From Dermatophilaceae bacterium Soc4.6 (GTDB lineage Bacteria > Actinomycetota > Actinomycetes > Actinomycetales > Dermatophilaceae), in NCBI GenBank assembly GCA_039889245.1, contig JAZGVH010000002.1, positions 1,116,001 through 1,180,000 of the forward strand: a stretch of 64,000 nt of DNA, written 5' to 3'. Made by a program: the position numbers and the translations under genes. Positions 19,901-29,615 of the stretch are shown here, piece by piece. Each line of letters opens with the position of its first letter. The stretch's first letter is position 1. The notes under the pieces are model-generated. The model was given only the letters and a program-made list of their open reading frames with translations. It was not told where the DNA came from and ran no database searches.

Positions 19901-21526
19901 TCAGTGGAAGAAGTGCCGGGTGCCGGTGAAGTACATCGTCACGCCCGCCGCGTCGGCAGCGGCGATCACCGCGTCGTCGCGGATGGAGCCACCCGGGGCG
20001 ACGACCGCCCGCACGCCGGCCTCGAGCAGGATCTCGAGCCCGTCGGCAAAGGGGAAGAAGGCGTCGGACGCCGCCACCGATCCGGCCGCCCGCTCGGCCC
20101 CGGCCCGGGAGACCGCGAGCCGGCAGGAGTCGACCCGGTTGACCTGGCCCATGCCGACACCGACCGAGGCGCCGTGCTTCGCGAGGAGGATCGCGTTGGA
20201 CTTCACGGCGCGCACCGAGCGCCAGGCGAAGACGAGATCGGCGAGGAGCGACTCGTCGGCGACCGCCCCGCTCACCAGCAGCCAGCGCGTCGGGTCGTCG
20301 CCGCCGCCCTCGCTCACGCCGTCGATGCGGTCGGCCGTCTGCACGAGGATGCCACCGCTGATGGGGTGCATCTCGATGTGGTCGCGCTGGCTCTCCATAC
20401 CGGCAGGCAGGCGCAGCAGGCGGCGGTTCTTCTTCTCCCGCAACAGCTCCAGCGCGGCGGGCTCGTAGTCGGGCGCGACGACGACCTCGGTGAAGACGTC
20501 CTGCGCGGCCCGGGCCATGGCCAGCGTGACGGTCTGGTTGGTGGCGATGATGCCGCCGTAGGCTGAGACCGGGTCGCAGGCGTGTGCCTTCGCATAGGCG
20601 TCGGCGACGTCGTCACCGACGGCGATGCCGCAGGGGTTGGCGTGCTTGACGATCGCGACCGTCGGGAGGTCACCGTGGTCGTGGGCGGCGCGCACGGCGG
20701 CGTCCGCGTCGACGAAGTTGTTGTAGGACATCTCCTTGCCGTGCAGCTGCTCGGCCGAGGCGATGCCGGTGCGCCAGCCACGGTAGAGCGCGGCCTGCTG
20801 GTGCGGGTTCTCGCCGTAGCGCAGCACCGACTGGCGGTCCCACGTGGCACCGACCCAGGCCGGGAAAGCGGCGCCGTCGCCGGTGTCGGTGAGGACGCTG
20901 CCCATCCAGCTGGCCACCGCCACGTCGTAGGTCGCCGTGTGCACGAAGGCCTCGGCGGCCAACCGCCGGCGCTGGCCCAGCGTGAAGCCGCCGGCGCCGA
21001 GCGCCTCGACCACCTGCGCGTAGGCCTCGGGGCTGGTGACGATCGCGACGCTGGCGTGGTTCTTGGCTGCGGCGCGCACCATCGACGGCCCGCCGATGTC
21101 GATCTGCTCCACGCACTCGTCCGGGGTGGCTCCGGACTGCACCGTCTCGAGGAAGGGGTAGAGGTTGCTGACGACGAGGTCGAAGGGCTCGATCCCGAGC
21201 GCGTCGAGCTGGCGCAGGTGGTCGGGGTTGTGGGTGTCGGCGAGGATGCCGGCGTGCACGCGCGGGTGCAGGGTCTTGACCCGGCCGTCGAGGCACTCGG
21301 GAAAGCCGGTGAGCTCCTCGACCGTCGTCACGGGCACGCCGGTGCCCGCGATCACGCCGGCGGTCGAGCCGGTGGAGACGATGGAGACGCCGGCCTCGTG
21401 CAGCGCGAGCGCGAGGTCCGTCAGGCCGGTCTTGTCGTAGACCGACACGAGGGCCCGGCGGACCGGGCGGCGGCCGTCGGTGGTCTGGCCGGTCGTCTCG
21501 CCGGAGGAGGGGACGGGGGTGCTCAC
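19901..21526 (-). CDS. purH: Bifunctional AICAR formyltransferase / IMP cyclohydrolase
   Basis: A 541-residue enzyme that carries out the last two steps of IMP synthesis. The N-terminal MGS-like cyclohydrolase domain includes [15 protein letters not shown] near residue 22 and [26 protein letters not shown] follows near 73. The formyltransferase domain carries [14 protein letters not shown] near 235, the KHANPCG motif near 292 and the C-terminal [10 protein letters not shown]...TRHFFH. The GTG at 21526 overlaps the purN stop as GTGA, so purN and purH are coupled. The open frame upstream of that GTG is the shadow of purN. Confidence 0.97.
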   Translation of the reverse strand: MSTPVPSSGETTGQTTDGRRPVRRALVSVYDKTGLTDLALALHEAGVSIVSTGSTAGVIAGTGVPVTTVEELTGFPECLDGRVKTLHPRVHAGILADTHNPDHLRQLDALGIEPFDLVVSNLYPFLETVQSGATPDECVEQIDIGGPSMVRAAAKNHASVAIVTSPEAYAQVVEALGAGGFTLGQRRRLAAEAFVHTATYDVAVASWMGSVLTDTGDGAAFPAWVGATWDRQSVLRYGENPHQQAALYRGWRTGIASAEQLHGKEMSYNNFVDADAAVRAAHDHGDLPTVAIVKHANPCGIAVGDDVADAYAKAHACDPVSAYGGIIATNQTVTLAMARAAQDVFTEVVVAPDYEPAALELLREKKNRRLLRLPAGMESQRDHIEMHPISGGILVQTADRIDGVSEGGGDDPTRWLLVSGAVADESLLADLVFAWRSVRAVKSNAILLAKHGASVGVGMGQVNRVDSCRLAVSRAGAERAAGSVAASDAFFPFADGLEILLEAGVRAVVAPGGSIRDDAVIAAADAAGVTMYFTGTRHFFH

Positions 21527-22152
21527 GGGATGGTGACCTTTCGCGTGCGGATGGTGAAGCCGTCGCGGACCATCCGGCCCACGCAGGTGACGAGCTGGGG
21601 ACGCTCGGCGTCCTTGATGCGGTCGGTGAGGGTGTCGACGGTGTCGTCGTCGAGCACGGGCACGACGCACTGCGCGACGATCGCGCCGGTGTCGATGCCC
21701 TCGTCGACGACGAAGAGGGTGGCGCCGGCGACCTTGACGCCGTGGTCGAGTGCGTCACGCGGCCCGTGGATGCCGGGGAAGGCCGGCAGCAGGGCGTTGT
21801 GGCTGTTGAGGAAGCGACCGCCGAAGCGGGCCAGGAACGCTGGTCCGGCGAGCTTGAGGAAGCCGGCGGAGACGACGAGCACCGGGTCGTGGGCCGCCAC
21901 CTGTGCGGTGAGCGCCACGTCCCACTCGTCGCGGGTGGCGTAGTCGCCGACCTTCGTGACGAAGGTCGGGATGCCGGCGCGGGTCGCGCGGGCCAGCCCC
22001 TCGATCCCCTCGCGGTCGGCGCCCACCGCCGCGATCGTCACCCCGTAGGACGGGTCGTGGGTGGCGTCGATGAGCGCCTGCAGCAGGGTGCCCGAGCCCG
22101 AGACGAGCACGACGACCGCTCGCGCGGGGGGGGTGGGGTGCTCGGCGCTCAC
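21523..22152 (-). CDS. purN: Phosphoribosylglycinamide formyltransferase
   Basis: A 209-residue GAR transformylase that adds a formyl group from 10-formyl-THF to GAR in purine synthesis. The phosphate-binding loop [13 protein letters not shown] is at residues 17-29, the catalytic [12 protein letters not shown] near 117 (Asn and His conserved), and the [12 protein letters not shown] segment near 150 carries the catalytic Asp. A residue often His in this last region (TVHFVD) is Phe here (TLFVVD). The GTG at 22152 is eight bases after a TAGGCT box, so it is likely leaderless. It is the first gene of purN-purH. Confidence 0.95.
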   Translation of the reverse strand: MSAEHPTPPARAVVVLVSGSGTLLQALIDATHDPSYGVTIAAVGADREGIEGLARATRAGIPTFVTKVGDYATRDEWDVALTAQVAAHDPVLVVSAGFLKLAGPAFLARFGGRFLNSHNALLPAFPGIHGPRDALDHGVKVAGATLFVVDEGIDTGAIVAQCVVPVLDDDTVDTLTDRIKDAERPQLVTCVGRMVRDGFTIRTRKVTIP

Positions 22153-22275
22153 GGGACCTCAGCCTACCGAGCCGCAGACGCGTGCCCGACCAACCGCATC
22201 CCTGGTCACCGGCGCCCCTCCCCCCGGTCGACTCGGAGTCGGTGGGCTCGGCCGACGTGAGAACAGCAGTCGACC

Positions 22276-22908
22276 TCAGCGGCTCTGAGCCGACCGGCGG
22301 ACCCAGGGGAGACGCAGCCAGCGCCCGAGCAGCAGGACCGTCAGCACGACCACGAATGCGCCGGTGATCCGCTCCGGCCAGGGCAGGACGACGAGCGGCC
22401 CGGTCTGGGTGCCGAACCAGATCACGAAGGCCGGTGCCGCCAGGCCCGGCACGAGGCTCCATCCGTGCTCATGTCGCGCCAGGGCACCCAGCAGGCCCAT
22501 CACCCGCCCGGCCGGGACGGCCAGGACCGCGTAGTAGCGCATGGCAAAGACGTCCAGACCGCCGCTGAAGCCGCTGACGGCATCGGACCAGTAGTAGGTG
22601 ACGTCTGCCGCCACCAGACCGACGACCCCGGCGAGGCTGCCGAGCAGGGACCGACGGGTCCACCACCCGATGCCGAAGGCCGCCACCGGCCACGCCCACT
22701 GGGTGCCGAGCAGGGCGCCGAGGACCTCGAGGGGCGGGATGCCGTCCGAGCTGAGGCTGTGCGGGCTGTAGGCCGACCCGAAGACGTTGCTCAGCGAGTT
22801 CACGGCCCCGAGAGCGACACCGAGGAGCGCGGGGCCCAGCAACGCCCTCGCCCAGACGTCTCGGGCACCAGTCCGGCGGGGATCCGCGCTCACCGCCGTC
22901 ACCCGCAT
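22276..22908 (-). CDS. Integral membrane protein of unknown function
   Basis: A protein of about 210 residues with six or so hydrophobic segments, for example LLGPALLGVALGAVNSL, GLAAPAFVIWFG and ITGAFVVVLTVLLLGRWL. It has a charged N-terminus and a basic C-terminus. I do not recognise a characterised family. The ATG at 22908 lies seven bases after a TAGTCT box (22916-22921), which is why I prefer it over the in-frame ATG at 22926. It sits between the PerM-like gene and purN, the place where short accessory membrane genes are often found in this actinobacterial cluster. Confidence 0.72.
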   Translation of the reverse strand: MRVTAVSADPRRTGARDVWARALLGPALLGVALGAVNSLSNVFGSAYSPHSLSSDGIPPLEVLGALLGTQWAWPVAAFGIGWWTRRSLLGSLAGVVGLVAADVTYYWSDAVSGFSGGLDVFAMRYYAVLAVPAGRVMGLLGALARHEHGWSLVPGLAAPAFVIWFGTQTGPLVVLPWPERITGAFVVVLTVLLLGRWLRLPWVRRSAQSR

Positions 22909-23076
22909 ACCGAAGAGACTAGCCACGAGGGCCGGTGCGAGCCCGGGCTGCGCCGCCCGACCGGCACCCGTCGGGTGTGAGTGCCCACCCCACGGACATC
23001 CCGGACTGGCGTCGACGGCGTCGACGCCCCGCGCACCCTGAGTCGGGTAGGTCGACGCCGCGTCGAGTGGATCGGG

Positions 23077-24318
23077 TCAGCGGCGTTGAAGGAGACGGTC
23101 TACGCCGAGGTGGGCCAGGGCGCCGACGAGCAGCTCGCCGAGGACACAGGCAGCGACCAGCCACGGGTTCGGACCGACGTGCTGCAGCCGCTGCACGCCC
23201 AGCGACCCGCTGGCCAGCGAGCTGGCGACGAGCACGAGGAGCGCGGTGACGACACAGGCCGTCACCGCCGTCTCGAGCTTGGTGCGCCAGCCCGAGAGCC
23301 GAGCCAGGCGGCGGCAGGCCAGCCAGGACACGAGGGCGCCCACGACCACGGGTAGCGCGAGCAGGCCCACGACCCAACCGGGCAGCTCACCGCCAGCAGG
23401 CAGCGCCCCCAGCACCGGCACGAGGGGCAGGAGTCCGGGCTGGGCCCCCGAGAGGGTCACGGACGCCCCCTCGCCGAGCGAGAAGCCGGGCCCAACGAGC
23501 CAGGCCGTCGCCCACACCGCCAGGTCGGGCACGACGAGCAGCTGCCCGACGACGAGCACCGCACCGCCGACGACGCCCGCATCGAGGGCCGTATGGAGCC
23601 CCGTCACCGTCCCCCACCGCGCGGCAAGGGCCACGACCACCGTGACGAGCCCAGCGGCTCCGAGCAGCACGGCCCCCCAGACCCCGGGCCCGATGGCCCG
23701 GGTGACCCACCGCGGGGCCCGGTCGAGCAGTGGACCGATGACCGGGGCTGCCTCCCCACGACCGTGTCGGCGCACCAGGCAGACCAGGGTCGCGACCAGC
23801 GGCACCCCGAGCGCGGCCGGGACGACGAGCACCGACGGGCGGGCCGAGCCGGCCAGGGTCGTGAGCCAGGCCGTCACTGCCACCGCGAGGTAGCCGAGCG
23901 CGTAGCCCGGCAGCAGTCGGCGCACCAGCAGCCGAGGCCAGGTGGTCCCCCGAGCGGCAGCCTCGCTCTCGTCGAGCAGCCGCCGCACCGAGCGGGTGGT
24001 CATGAGCAGCAGCAGGGCGGTCAGGCCCAGGGGGGCCAGGCCGACCGAGGTGCCGCCCACCGAGACGGGCAGACCGTGCCCGAGGTACCAGCCAGCCGAG
24101 GCGACCCCGAGGGCCTGGAGCCACGACACGCTCGAGAGCGGGGCCACCACCCACGCGAGCAGGGCCGGCAGGGCCAGCAGCAGCCAGGTCGCGAGCGCCG
24201 TCCGGGCTCCGGGCAGGAGCAGCTCCACCGCGAGACCGCTCACCCGTGGCCGGTCGGCGCCACCGTCGCCACCGACGGATCCGGGTCGGCGGGTCAGGGC
24301 GCGGTCGAGGAGGCTCAT
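23077..24318 (-). CDS. DUF6350 (PerM-like) integral membrane protein
   Basis: A 413-residue protein with about ten membrane segments, starting with LLPGARTALATWLLLALPALLAWVV near residue 40. Conserved-looking loops are WYLGHGLPVSVGGTSVGLAPLG near 80 and a PGFSLGEGASVTLSGAQPGLLPLVPVLGALP stretch near 270. Length, topology and position next to purN/purH match the family of Mycobacterium tuberculosis PerM, which is linked to cell division and persistence. That functional link is by family, not shown here. The ATG at 24318 has GGAG five bases upstream; the ATG at 24348 is an alternative. Confidence 0.82.
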   Translation of the reverse strand: MSLLDRALTRRPGSVGGDGGADRPRVSGLAVELLLPGARTALATWLLLALPALLAWVVAPLSSVSWLQALGVASAGWYLGHGLPVSVGGTSVGLAPLGLTALLLLMTTRSVRRLLDESEAAARGTTWPRLLVRRLLPGYALGYLAVAVTAWLTTLAGSARPSVLVVPAALGVPLVATLVCLVRRHGRGEAAPVIGPLLDRAPRWVTRAIGPGVWGAVLLGAAGLVTVVVALAARWGTVTGLHTALDAGVVGGAVLVVGQLLVVPDLAVWATAWLVGPGFSLGEGASVTLSGAQPGLLPLVPVLGALPAGGELPGWVVGLLALPVVVGALVSWLACRRLARLSGWRTKLETAVTACVVTALLVLVASSLASGSLGVQRLQHVGPNPWLVAACVLGELLVGALAHLGVDRLLQRR

Positions 24319-24381
24319 GAGGTCTCCATCGTCGCCGCTGGTCGGCATGAAGCCGAGCCGACGCGCCGCCCGCACACAACT

Positions 24382-24425
24382 GCGTCCGCGTCCCGGCGGG
24401 TTCTTCCGCACCGGGACGCGGACGC
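24382..24425 (-). terminator. Hairpin terminator after sucD; member of a three-copy hairpin family
   Basis: GCGTCCGCGTCCCGG pairs perfectly (15 bp) with CCGGGACGCGGACGC around a 14-base apical region that can form a further short CGG/CCG pairing. It lies 31 bases past the sucD stop and is almost identical to 10819-10861. Confidence 0.78.
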
Positions 24426-24456
24426 TGGCCGCTGCTGGCGGCTGGCGCGGCGTCGA

Positions 24457-25362
24457 TCAGGCCGTCGCGGTCGCGCCGATGCCCTTCATGATCTCGCGCA
24501 TGAGGTCGGCGGTCTCGGACGGCGTCTTGCCGACCTTGACCCCGGCGGCCTCGAGGGCCTCCTTCTTGCCCGCGGCCGTGCCGGACCCGCCGGAGACGAT
24601 GGCACCGGCGTGGCCCATCGTCTTGCCCTCGGGGGCGGTGAAGCCGGCGACGTAGCCGACGACCGGCTTGGTCACGTGCTCCTTGATGTAGGCCGCAGCC
24701 CGCTCCTCGGCGTCGCCCCCGATCTCGCCGATCATGACGATCGCGTCGGTGTCGGGGTCGTTCTGGAAGGCCTCGAGGCAGTCGATGTGCGTCGTGCCGA
24801 TGATCGGGTCGCCACCGATGCCCACGCCCGACGAGAAGCCGAAGTCCCGCAGCTCGTACATCATCTGGTAGGTCAGCGTGCCCGACTTCGAGACCAGGCC
24901 GATGCGACCCGGCCCGGCGATCGACGCGGGGATGATGCCCGCGTTGGAGGCGCCGGGGCTGATCAGGCCCGGGCAGTTCGGGCCGATGATGCGGGTCGTG
25001 CCCTTGTCCTTCGAGAAGGCGAAGAACTCGGCCGTGTCCTTGACCGCGATCCCCTCGGTGATGACGACGCAGAGCGGGATGGCCGCGTCGATCGCCTCGA
25101 CGACAGCGGCCTTGGCGAAGGCCGGGGGCACGAAGACGACGGTGACGTCGGCCCCCGTGGCCTCGATCGCCTCCGCGACCGAGCCGAAGACGGGTATGGT
25201 GACACCGCCGTCGAAGTCGACCTTGTCGCCCGCCTTGCGCGGGTTGACACCGCCGACGACCTGGGTGCCCGAGGCGAGCATGCGCTGGGTGTGCTTCATG
25301 CCCTCGGAGCCGGTCATGCCCTGGACGATGACCTTGGAGTCACTGGTGAGGAAGATTGCCAT
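24457..25362 (-). CDS. sucD: Succinate-CoA ligase (ADP-forming) subunit alpha
   Basis: A 301-residue subunit of succinyl-CoA synthetase, which couples succinyl-CoA cleavage to nucleotide triphosphate formation in the TCA cycle. It shows the CoA-binding start [21 protein letters not shown], the [11 protein letters not shown] segment near residue 124, [10 protein letters not shown] near 167, and the [14 protein letters not shown] motif near 246 with the histidine that is phosphorylated during catalysis. The ATG at 25362 is 19 bases after the sucC stop, so the two form an operon. A strong hairpin follows. Confidence 0.97.
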   Translation of the reverse strand: MAIFLTSDSKVIVQGMTGSEGMKHTQRMLASGTQVVGGVNPRKAGDKVDFDGGVTIPVFGSVAEAIEATGADVTVVFVPPAFAKAAVVEAIDAAIPLCVVITEGIAVKDTAEFFAFSKDKGTTRIIGPNCPGLISPGASNAGIIPASIAGPGRIGLVSKSGTLTYQMMYELRDFGFSSGVGIGGDPIIGTTHIDCLEAFQNDPDTDAIVMIGEIGGDAEERAAAYIKEHVTKPVVGYVAGFTAPEGKTMGHAGAIVSGGSGTAAGKKEALEAAGVKVGKTPSETADLMREIMKGIGATATA

Positions 25363-25381
25363 GGTTACTGGTCCCTGCCCT

Positions 25382-26584
25382 TTACTTCGCCGCTGCGGCG
25401 AGCTCGGCGGCCTTGCGGGCCGCGCCGTCCATGGTCTCTTCGATGGTGACGAGCGGGTGGTTCCGTCGCTGAAGGATGCGGCGACCCTCCTCGACGTTGT
25501 TGCCGTCGAGGCGCACGACGAGCGGCTTGGTGGCCGAGTCACCGAGGGTGTCGAGCGCGCCGACGATGCCGTTGGCGACGGCGTCGCACGAGGTGATGCC
25601 GCCGAAGACGTTGACGAAGACGGACTTGACCTGCTCGTCACCGAGGATGATGCCCAGGCCGTCGGCCATGACCTGCGCCGAGGCGCCACCACCGATGTCG
25701 AGGAAGTTGGCCGGCTTGGGAGGGGTCGACAGGCCCTGGTCGGCCGCCACGGACTCACCGGCGTACGCGACGACGTCGAGGGTGGACATCACCAGGCCCG
25801 CACCGTTGCCGATGATGCCGACGTCACCGTCGAGCTTGACGTAGTTGAGGTGCTTGGCCTTGGCCGCCGCCTCGAGCGGGTCGGCCGCGGCGACGTCCTC
25901 GAGAGCGGCGTGGTCGGCGTGCCGGAAGCCGGCGTTCTCGTCGAGCGTCACCTTGCCGTCGAGGGCGATGATGTCGCCGTCGGTGGTCTTGACCAGGGGG
26001 TTGACCTCGACGAGGGTCGCGTCCTCCTGCTGGTAGACGTCCCACAGGCGCTGGAGCACCGGCACGATCTTGGCGCCGGTCTCCGCGTCGAAGCCGGCCG
26101 TGTCGACGATCTCCTGGGCCTTGGCCTCGTCGATGCCGGTGTTGGGGTCGACGGCGACGCGGGCCAGGGCCTCGGGGCGCTCGACCGCGAGCTGCTCGAT
26201 CTCCACACCCCCCTCGACACTGCACATCGCGAGGTAGCTGCGGTTGGCCCGGTCGAGCAGCACCGAGAAGTAGTACTCCTCGGCGATCTGCGCGCCCTGC
26301 GCGATCATCACGCGGTGGACGGTGTGGCCCTTGATGTCCATCCCCAGGATGGCTTCACCGGCGGCGGCGGCCTCGTCCGGGTTCTTGGCCACCTTGACGC
26401 CGCCGGCCTTGCCGCGGCCACCGGTCTTGACCTGGGCCTTGACGACCACGACCCCGCCACTGAGGGGGCCGATGTCCTCGGCCGCCTTCCTGACGCCGTC
26501 GACGGTGTCGGCGACGACACCGGCCAGCACAGGCACCCCGTGCGCCTCGAACATGTCGCGCGCTTGGTACTCGAAGAGATCCAC
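25382..26584 (-). CDS. sucC: Succinate-CoA ligase (ADP-forming) subunit beta
   Basis: A 400-residue ATP-grasp subunit, partner of SucD. It begins [19 protein letters not shown], has the nucleotide-binding [16 protein letters not shown] near residue 49, the metal-binding EVNPLV near 196, and the C-terminal [14 protein letters not shown] and [10 protein letters not shown] motifs near 318-370. The start is a GTG at 26584. A TAGGGT box at 26664-26669 and a GC-rich hairpin at 26621-26652 lie in a leader of about 70 bases. Confidence 0.97.
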   Translation of the reverse strand: MDLFEYQARDMFEAHGVPVLAGVVADTVDGVRKAAEDIGPLSGGVVVVKAQVKTGGRGKAGGVKVAKNPDEAAAAGEAILGMDIKGHTVHRVMIAQGAQIAEEYYFSVLLDRANRSYLAMCSVEGGVEIEQLAVERPEALARVAVDPNTGIDEAKAQEIVDTAGFDAETGAKIVPVLQRLWDVYQQEDATLVEVNPLVKTTDGDIIALDGKVTLDENAGFRHADHAALEDVAAADPLEAAAKAKHLNYVKLDGDVGIIGNGAGLVMSTLDVVAYAGESVAADQGLSTPPKPANFLDIGGGASAQVMADGLGIILGDEQVKSVFVNVFGGITSCDAVANGIVGALDTLGDSATKPLVVRLDGNNVEEGRRILQRRNHPLVTIEETMDGAARKAAELAAAAK

Positions 26585-26620
26585 GGATCAACGTCCCATC
26601 ATCGACAAAATCGGGAGAGG

Positions 26621-26669
26621 GGGGCGCCGGGCCCTGATCCGGGCCGCGCCCCTGAACCCTGCGACCCTA
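26621..26669 (-). promoter_or_regulatory. sucC promoter box and leader hairpin
   Basis: TAGGGT (26664-26669, minus strand) resembles a -10 element. Just downstream, GGGGCGCG-GCCCG... folds into a hairpin of 7 plus 5 base pairs with a two-base bulge (26621-26652), followed by CCTCTCCCGATTTTG. The leader could be stabilised or attenuated by it; this is inference. Confidence 0.4.
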
Positions 26670-26776
26670 TCGGCCACCGGGACCAGCCTGGCGAGCCACG
26701 GGGGGCCGGTGGGACCAATCTCACCCCTACCCGCCGGTAGTCGCTGCCCGGCCAGGAGCACCGGGATCAAGCGGCA

Positions 26777-27835
26777 CTAGCCGATGGTGACGGCCTGGCC
26801 TGTCGGCACCAGCAGCACCCAGACGGGGCCGGCCGCCATCGTCAGGGTGGTGGTGCCCGAGACGAACGCGGTGGGTGCGGCCGCCGACGACCGGCTCCAG
26901 GTGCCGTGCCACACCCGCCCGTCGCGCAGCACGTCGACCGCACCCCGACCGACGACCGTGGCCAGCGGGCTGTGCACGCCGTTGACGTCGGTGTTGGCCG
27001 ACAGCGTCGTCGAGACGTGCTGCACCACGACTGTCGCCGCCGAGTGCTGCGACCCGTCCGCGTCGATGTCGGCGCGGCCGTCGGTGGTGACGAGGTATCG
27101 GTGGCGGGCGGGGTCGTAGCGAAGCTCGATCCGCGACGCGGCCCACGCGGTGCGCACGACGCTCCCCCGGGCCCCGCCGGCCGCTGCGGCGCCGTACCGG
27201 AAACCCGGGTCGACCGGTCGCACGCTGCCACCGGCCCGGGCGAGGAGCGCACGCGTGTCCCCGATGACGTTGTACGGGGCATAGCGGTTGCCCGCGCGGA
27301 AGAAGCCGACTGCAGACGCGTCGTTGGACAGGTTGACCTGACGCCCACGCCCGAGGGTCGCGAGCGTCCCCGCGGACGCACCCGAGAAGGCGAACGCCAC
27401 CCGGCCGTAGTTGGCCAGCAGGTCGACATCGGTCTCGCGGCCGCTGCGCACAGGGCCGATCTGCGGCGGCATCGACGAGGACCAGACGACGAGCAGCCGG
27501 GTCAGCCCCGCCTCCACCGGCTCGACGTAGACGACGTCGGCCCGACCGACGCCGACCCGGGGGCGCGACGCGCTGGTGTTGTCGATCTTCGCCGCGAGGA
27601 CCGGCCCACCACCCAGCCGGGTGGGCGCGGCGGTCGTCGGGCGGGACGGTGAAGAGCTCGTCGGGGGGGCAGAGGTCGACGCGGCTGCCGAGCTCCCCGA
27701 GGACGCCGAGGATCCCGCCCCTGGAGCCGGGGCGCTGCCGGTGCAGGCGGCCACCAGGAGCACTGCGAGCGTGACGGCGCAGGCGGCCGGACCCCCACCA
27801 GCAGCGAGCGGTCTGAACGGCCGAGGGTGGGGCAT
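26777..27835 (-). CDS. DUF3048 domain-containing lipoprotein
   Basis: A 352-residue exported protein. The N-terminus has a lipoprotein signal, VTLAVLLVAACTGS, with the lipobox Cys near residue 31, then a Ser/Ala/Pro-rich linker to about residue 75. The folded part matches DUF3048 (YerB-like): LAAKIDNTSASRPRVGVGRADVVYVEPVEAG, then TRLLVVWSS, IGPVRSGRETDVDLL and FAFSGAS, and a C-terminal beta-rich half with WHGTWSRSS. The family has no proven activity; it is a cell-surface protein in Gram-positive bacteria. The start at ATG 27835 gives the best signal sequence. The 5' flank contains the terminator of the probable 6C RNA. Confidence 0.85.
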   Translation of the reverse strand: MPHPRPFRPLAAGGGPAACAVTLAVLLVAACTGSAPAPGAGSSASSGSSAAASTSAPPTSSSPSRPTTAAPTRLGGGPVLAAKIDNTSASRPRVGVGRADVVYVEPVEAGLTRLLVVWSSSMPPQIGPVRSGRETDVDLLANYGRVAFAFSGASAGTLATLGRGRQVNLSNDASAVGFFRAGNRYAPYNVIGDTRALLARAGGSVRPVDPGFRYGAAAAGGARGSVVRTAWAASRIELRYDPARHRYLVTTDGRADIDADGSQHSAATVVVQHVSTTLSANTDVNGVHSPLATVVGRGAVDVLRDGRVWHGTWSRSSAAAPTAFVSGTTTLTMAAGPVWVLLVPTGQAVTIG

Positions 27836-27960
27836 GTCGTGAGGGTAGGCCAGGCGCCTGAAGAGGCCCGCAGACACGCAGGGCTCTGCGCGATCTCGGG
27901 GGCTCTCGAGGCTCTCGGTGGCTCTCGAGGCGTCCGGCCCGACAGTCAGGGAGAAAGCCT

Positions 27961-27995
27961 CGGTGTGGGGTGGGCCCTGGGCCCACCCCACACCG
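27961..27995 (-). terminator. Perfect 16-bp terminator hairpin of the probable 6C RNA
   Basis: CGGTGTGGGGTGGGCC pairs without mismatch with GGCCCACCCCACACCG around a three-base loop, and the minus strand continues GAGGCTTTCTCCC, giving a short U-rich tail. It lies between two divergent protein genes, so it must end a non-coding transcript or a leader. Confidence 0.75.
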
Positions 27996-28140
27996 CGTGA
28001 CGTCGGACGCTGCGGGTGGCTGCCACCACCGCGGCACATGATCTGTGCGGCGCCGTCACACCGTCGGGGGGGAGGCGGGGTGACGGACCGGTCCAGCTGT
28101 CCGACTCCACCGTCGGCCCACTGGGGGGATGGGCCGCTCG
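27961..28140 (-). ncRNA. Probable 6C small RNA
   Basis: Read on the minus strand, two stem-loops lie in a 600-base region without genes. The first (28136-28114) has a 7-bp stem, CGGCCCA/TGGGCCG, with loop TCCCCCCAG. The second (28086-28053) has a stem CCGTCAC/GTGACGG with a loop containing CCCCCCC. Two hairpins whose loops each hold six or more consecutive cytosines are the definition of the actinobacterial 6C RNA motif. A 16-bp perfect terminator hairpin closes the transcript at 27995-27961. The 5' end is approximate. In mycobacteria and Streptomyces 6C RNAs act in trans by pairing with G-rich targets; the role here is inferred from the family. Confidence 0.72.
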
Positions 28141-28430
28141 GTGTATGACCATCGTGTCTGCTTAATCCGTGGGCACCAACGGACTTTGCCAAGACTTTAC
28201 GATGCGCGAACAATCCACTCGTCCACTGACGGCCGTTTGCGATGACTAGCCACTGCTTGCTTCACGGCGACCAGTGGGCTCCGTCCGGCCGACCCAGCCT
28301 GTGTGCAGCCCGGACGCGACCTGAGCACCTGTCGGGTGGCCGAGGATCCACCTCCCGCTCTCGGTTGACCGACGGGAGAGCCAGCAGATCTCGTGTGGGC
28401 GCGATGACTCGCCGTTACGCTCGATGCACC

Positions 28431-29480
28431 ATGTCGGCCCTCGACCACCTCCCCCTGCGCCCTCGGGAGGACGACGCCTCGATGACCGACGGAGGGGGCT
28501 CGTCGAGCCCGGACCAGGGGCTGCTCGACCGTCTGGTGGGCGCCGCGACCGGGGCAGGATCCGTGGTCCGGCGCGCAGGCGGCGCCGCGCTCAGCACCGT
28601 CGGCGTCGTGCAAGCGGTGGTGGAGGGGGCGGTGCGCACCTTGTGCACGCCCACGGGGCTGGCCGGGGTCGTCGTCGAGGGCCTGTGGATCTCGACGCAC
28701 ATGGCGCTCTACCCCTTCGGTCTCGCCGCCGAACGGCGCCAGGAGCGGGGCTCGGGCTACCGCATCGAGCACCTGGCCCCTCTGCAGCGGGGGCGACTGG
28801 TCAACGACGTCGAGGCGGCCGGCACCCCGATCCTGCTCGTGCACGGCATCATCGACAACCAGTCCGTCTTCACCCTGCTGCGGCGCGGCCTGCGGCACCG
28901 GGGCTTCGACCAGGTGTCGACGATGAACTACTCGATCCTCACCGGCGACGTGCGGGTGGCGGCCGCCCGGCTCGCGGAGCAGGTGGAGGCCATCGTCGCC
29001 CGGACCGGTTACGAGCGGATCCACGTCGTCGGCCACAGCATGGGCGGGCTGATCGCCCGCTACTACGTCACCCGACTCGGCGGTGACCAGCGCGTGCACA
29101 CCCTCGTCACGCTCGGGAGCCCCCACGCCGGGACGCTGTCGGCCTATGCCTGGCCGGGCACCCTGACCCGCCAACTGCGGCCGGGGAGCCCCCTGATGAA
29201 GGAGCTCGCCCTGCCCGCTCCCGGGTGCCGCACGCGCTTCATCTGCTACTGGTCCGACCTCGACCAGATCATGTTCCCCCAGCGGACGGCTGCCCTCGAC
29301 CACCCGGACCTCACCGTCACCAACATCCTGCTGCGGGGGGTGGGGCACACGAGCATCCCCATCATGTCGTCGGTGGTGCGCGGCATCTCGCAGGCCCTGG
29401 CCCACCTCGACGAGGACGGTGCGACCGTCGCGGACCCCGTGACGACGCTGAGACCCGCAGAGCTCCGCTGCGGTGGGTGA
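28431..29480 (+). CDS. Alpha/beta-hydrolase, triacylglycerol lipase-like
   Basis: A protein of about 349 residues with an alpha/beta-hydrolase domain starting near residue 125. ILLVHGIIDNQSVF carries the oxyanion-hole HG motif, and VVGHSMGGLIARYY near residue 200 is the nucleophile elbow with the catalytic Ser. SDLDQIM (near 283) and GVGHTSI (near 305) supply likely Asp and His. The style matches class 2 lipases/EstA-type hydrolases. The N-terminal 120 residues include a hydrophobic stretch but no clear signal peptide. ATG 28431 follows a TACGCT box by nine bases; ATG 28404 is a possible longer start. Confidence 0.8.
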   Translation: MSALDHLPLRPREDDASMTDGGGSSSPDQGLLDRLVGAATGAGSVVRRAGGAALSTVGVVQAVVEGAVRTLCTPTGLAGVVVEGLWISTHMALYPFGLAAERRQERGSGYRIEHLAPLQRGRLVNDVEAAGTPILLVHGIIDNQSVFTLLRRGLRHRGFDQVSTMNYSILTGDVRVAAARLAEQVEAIVARTGYERIHVVGHSMGGLIARYYVTRLGGDQRVHTLVTLGSPHAGTLSAYAWPGTLTRQLRPGSPLMKELALPAPGCRTRFICYWSDLDQIMFPQRTAALDHPDLTVTNILLRGVGHTSIPIMSSVVRGISQALAHLDEDGATVADPVTTLRPAELRCGG

Positions 29481-29520
29481 CATCCACCGGAGCACGGGCG
29501 ACTTTCGCTGCTGCTTTATT

Positions 29521-29541
29521 GTGATCACGAATCGATCACGA
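29521..29541. promoter_or_regulatory. 11-bp-period direct repeat upstream of the M23 peptidase gene
   Basis: gatcacga at 29523-29530 is repeated exactly at 29534-29541, one helical turn apart, 75-95 bases before the GTG at 29616. Direct repeats of this spacing are typical of OmpR-family response regulator sites. MtrA, which controls wall hydrolases in actinobacteria, is a reasonable candidate, but the regulator is not identified. Confidence 0.5.
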
Positions 29542-29615
29542 TAGGTTCTCACCACCGTCCCCCGGCCGAGCGCGCTCTGGCCGACCCCCCTCCCCAGGCC
29601 GAGGTCCTCCCGAAC

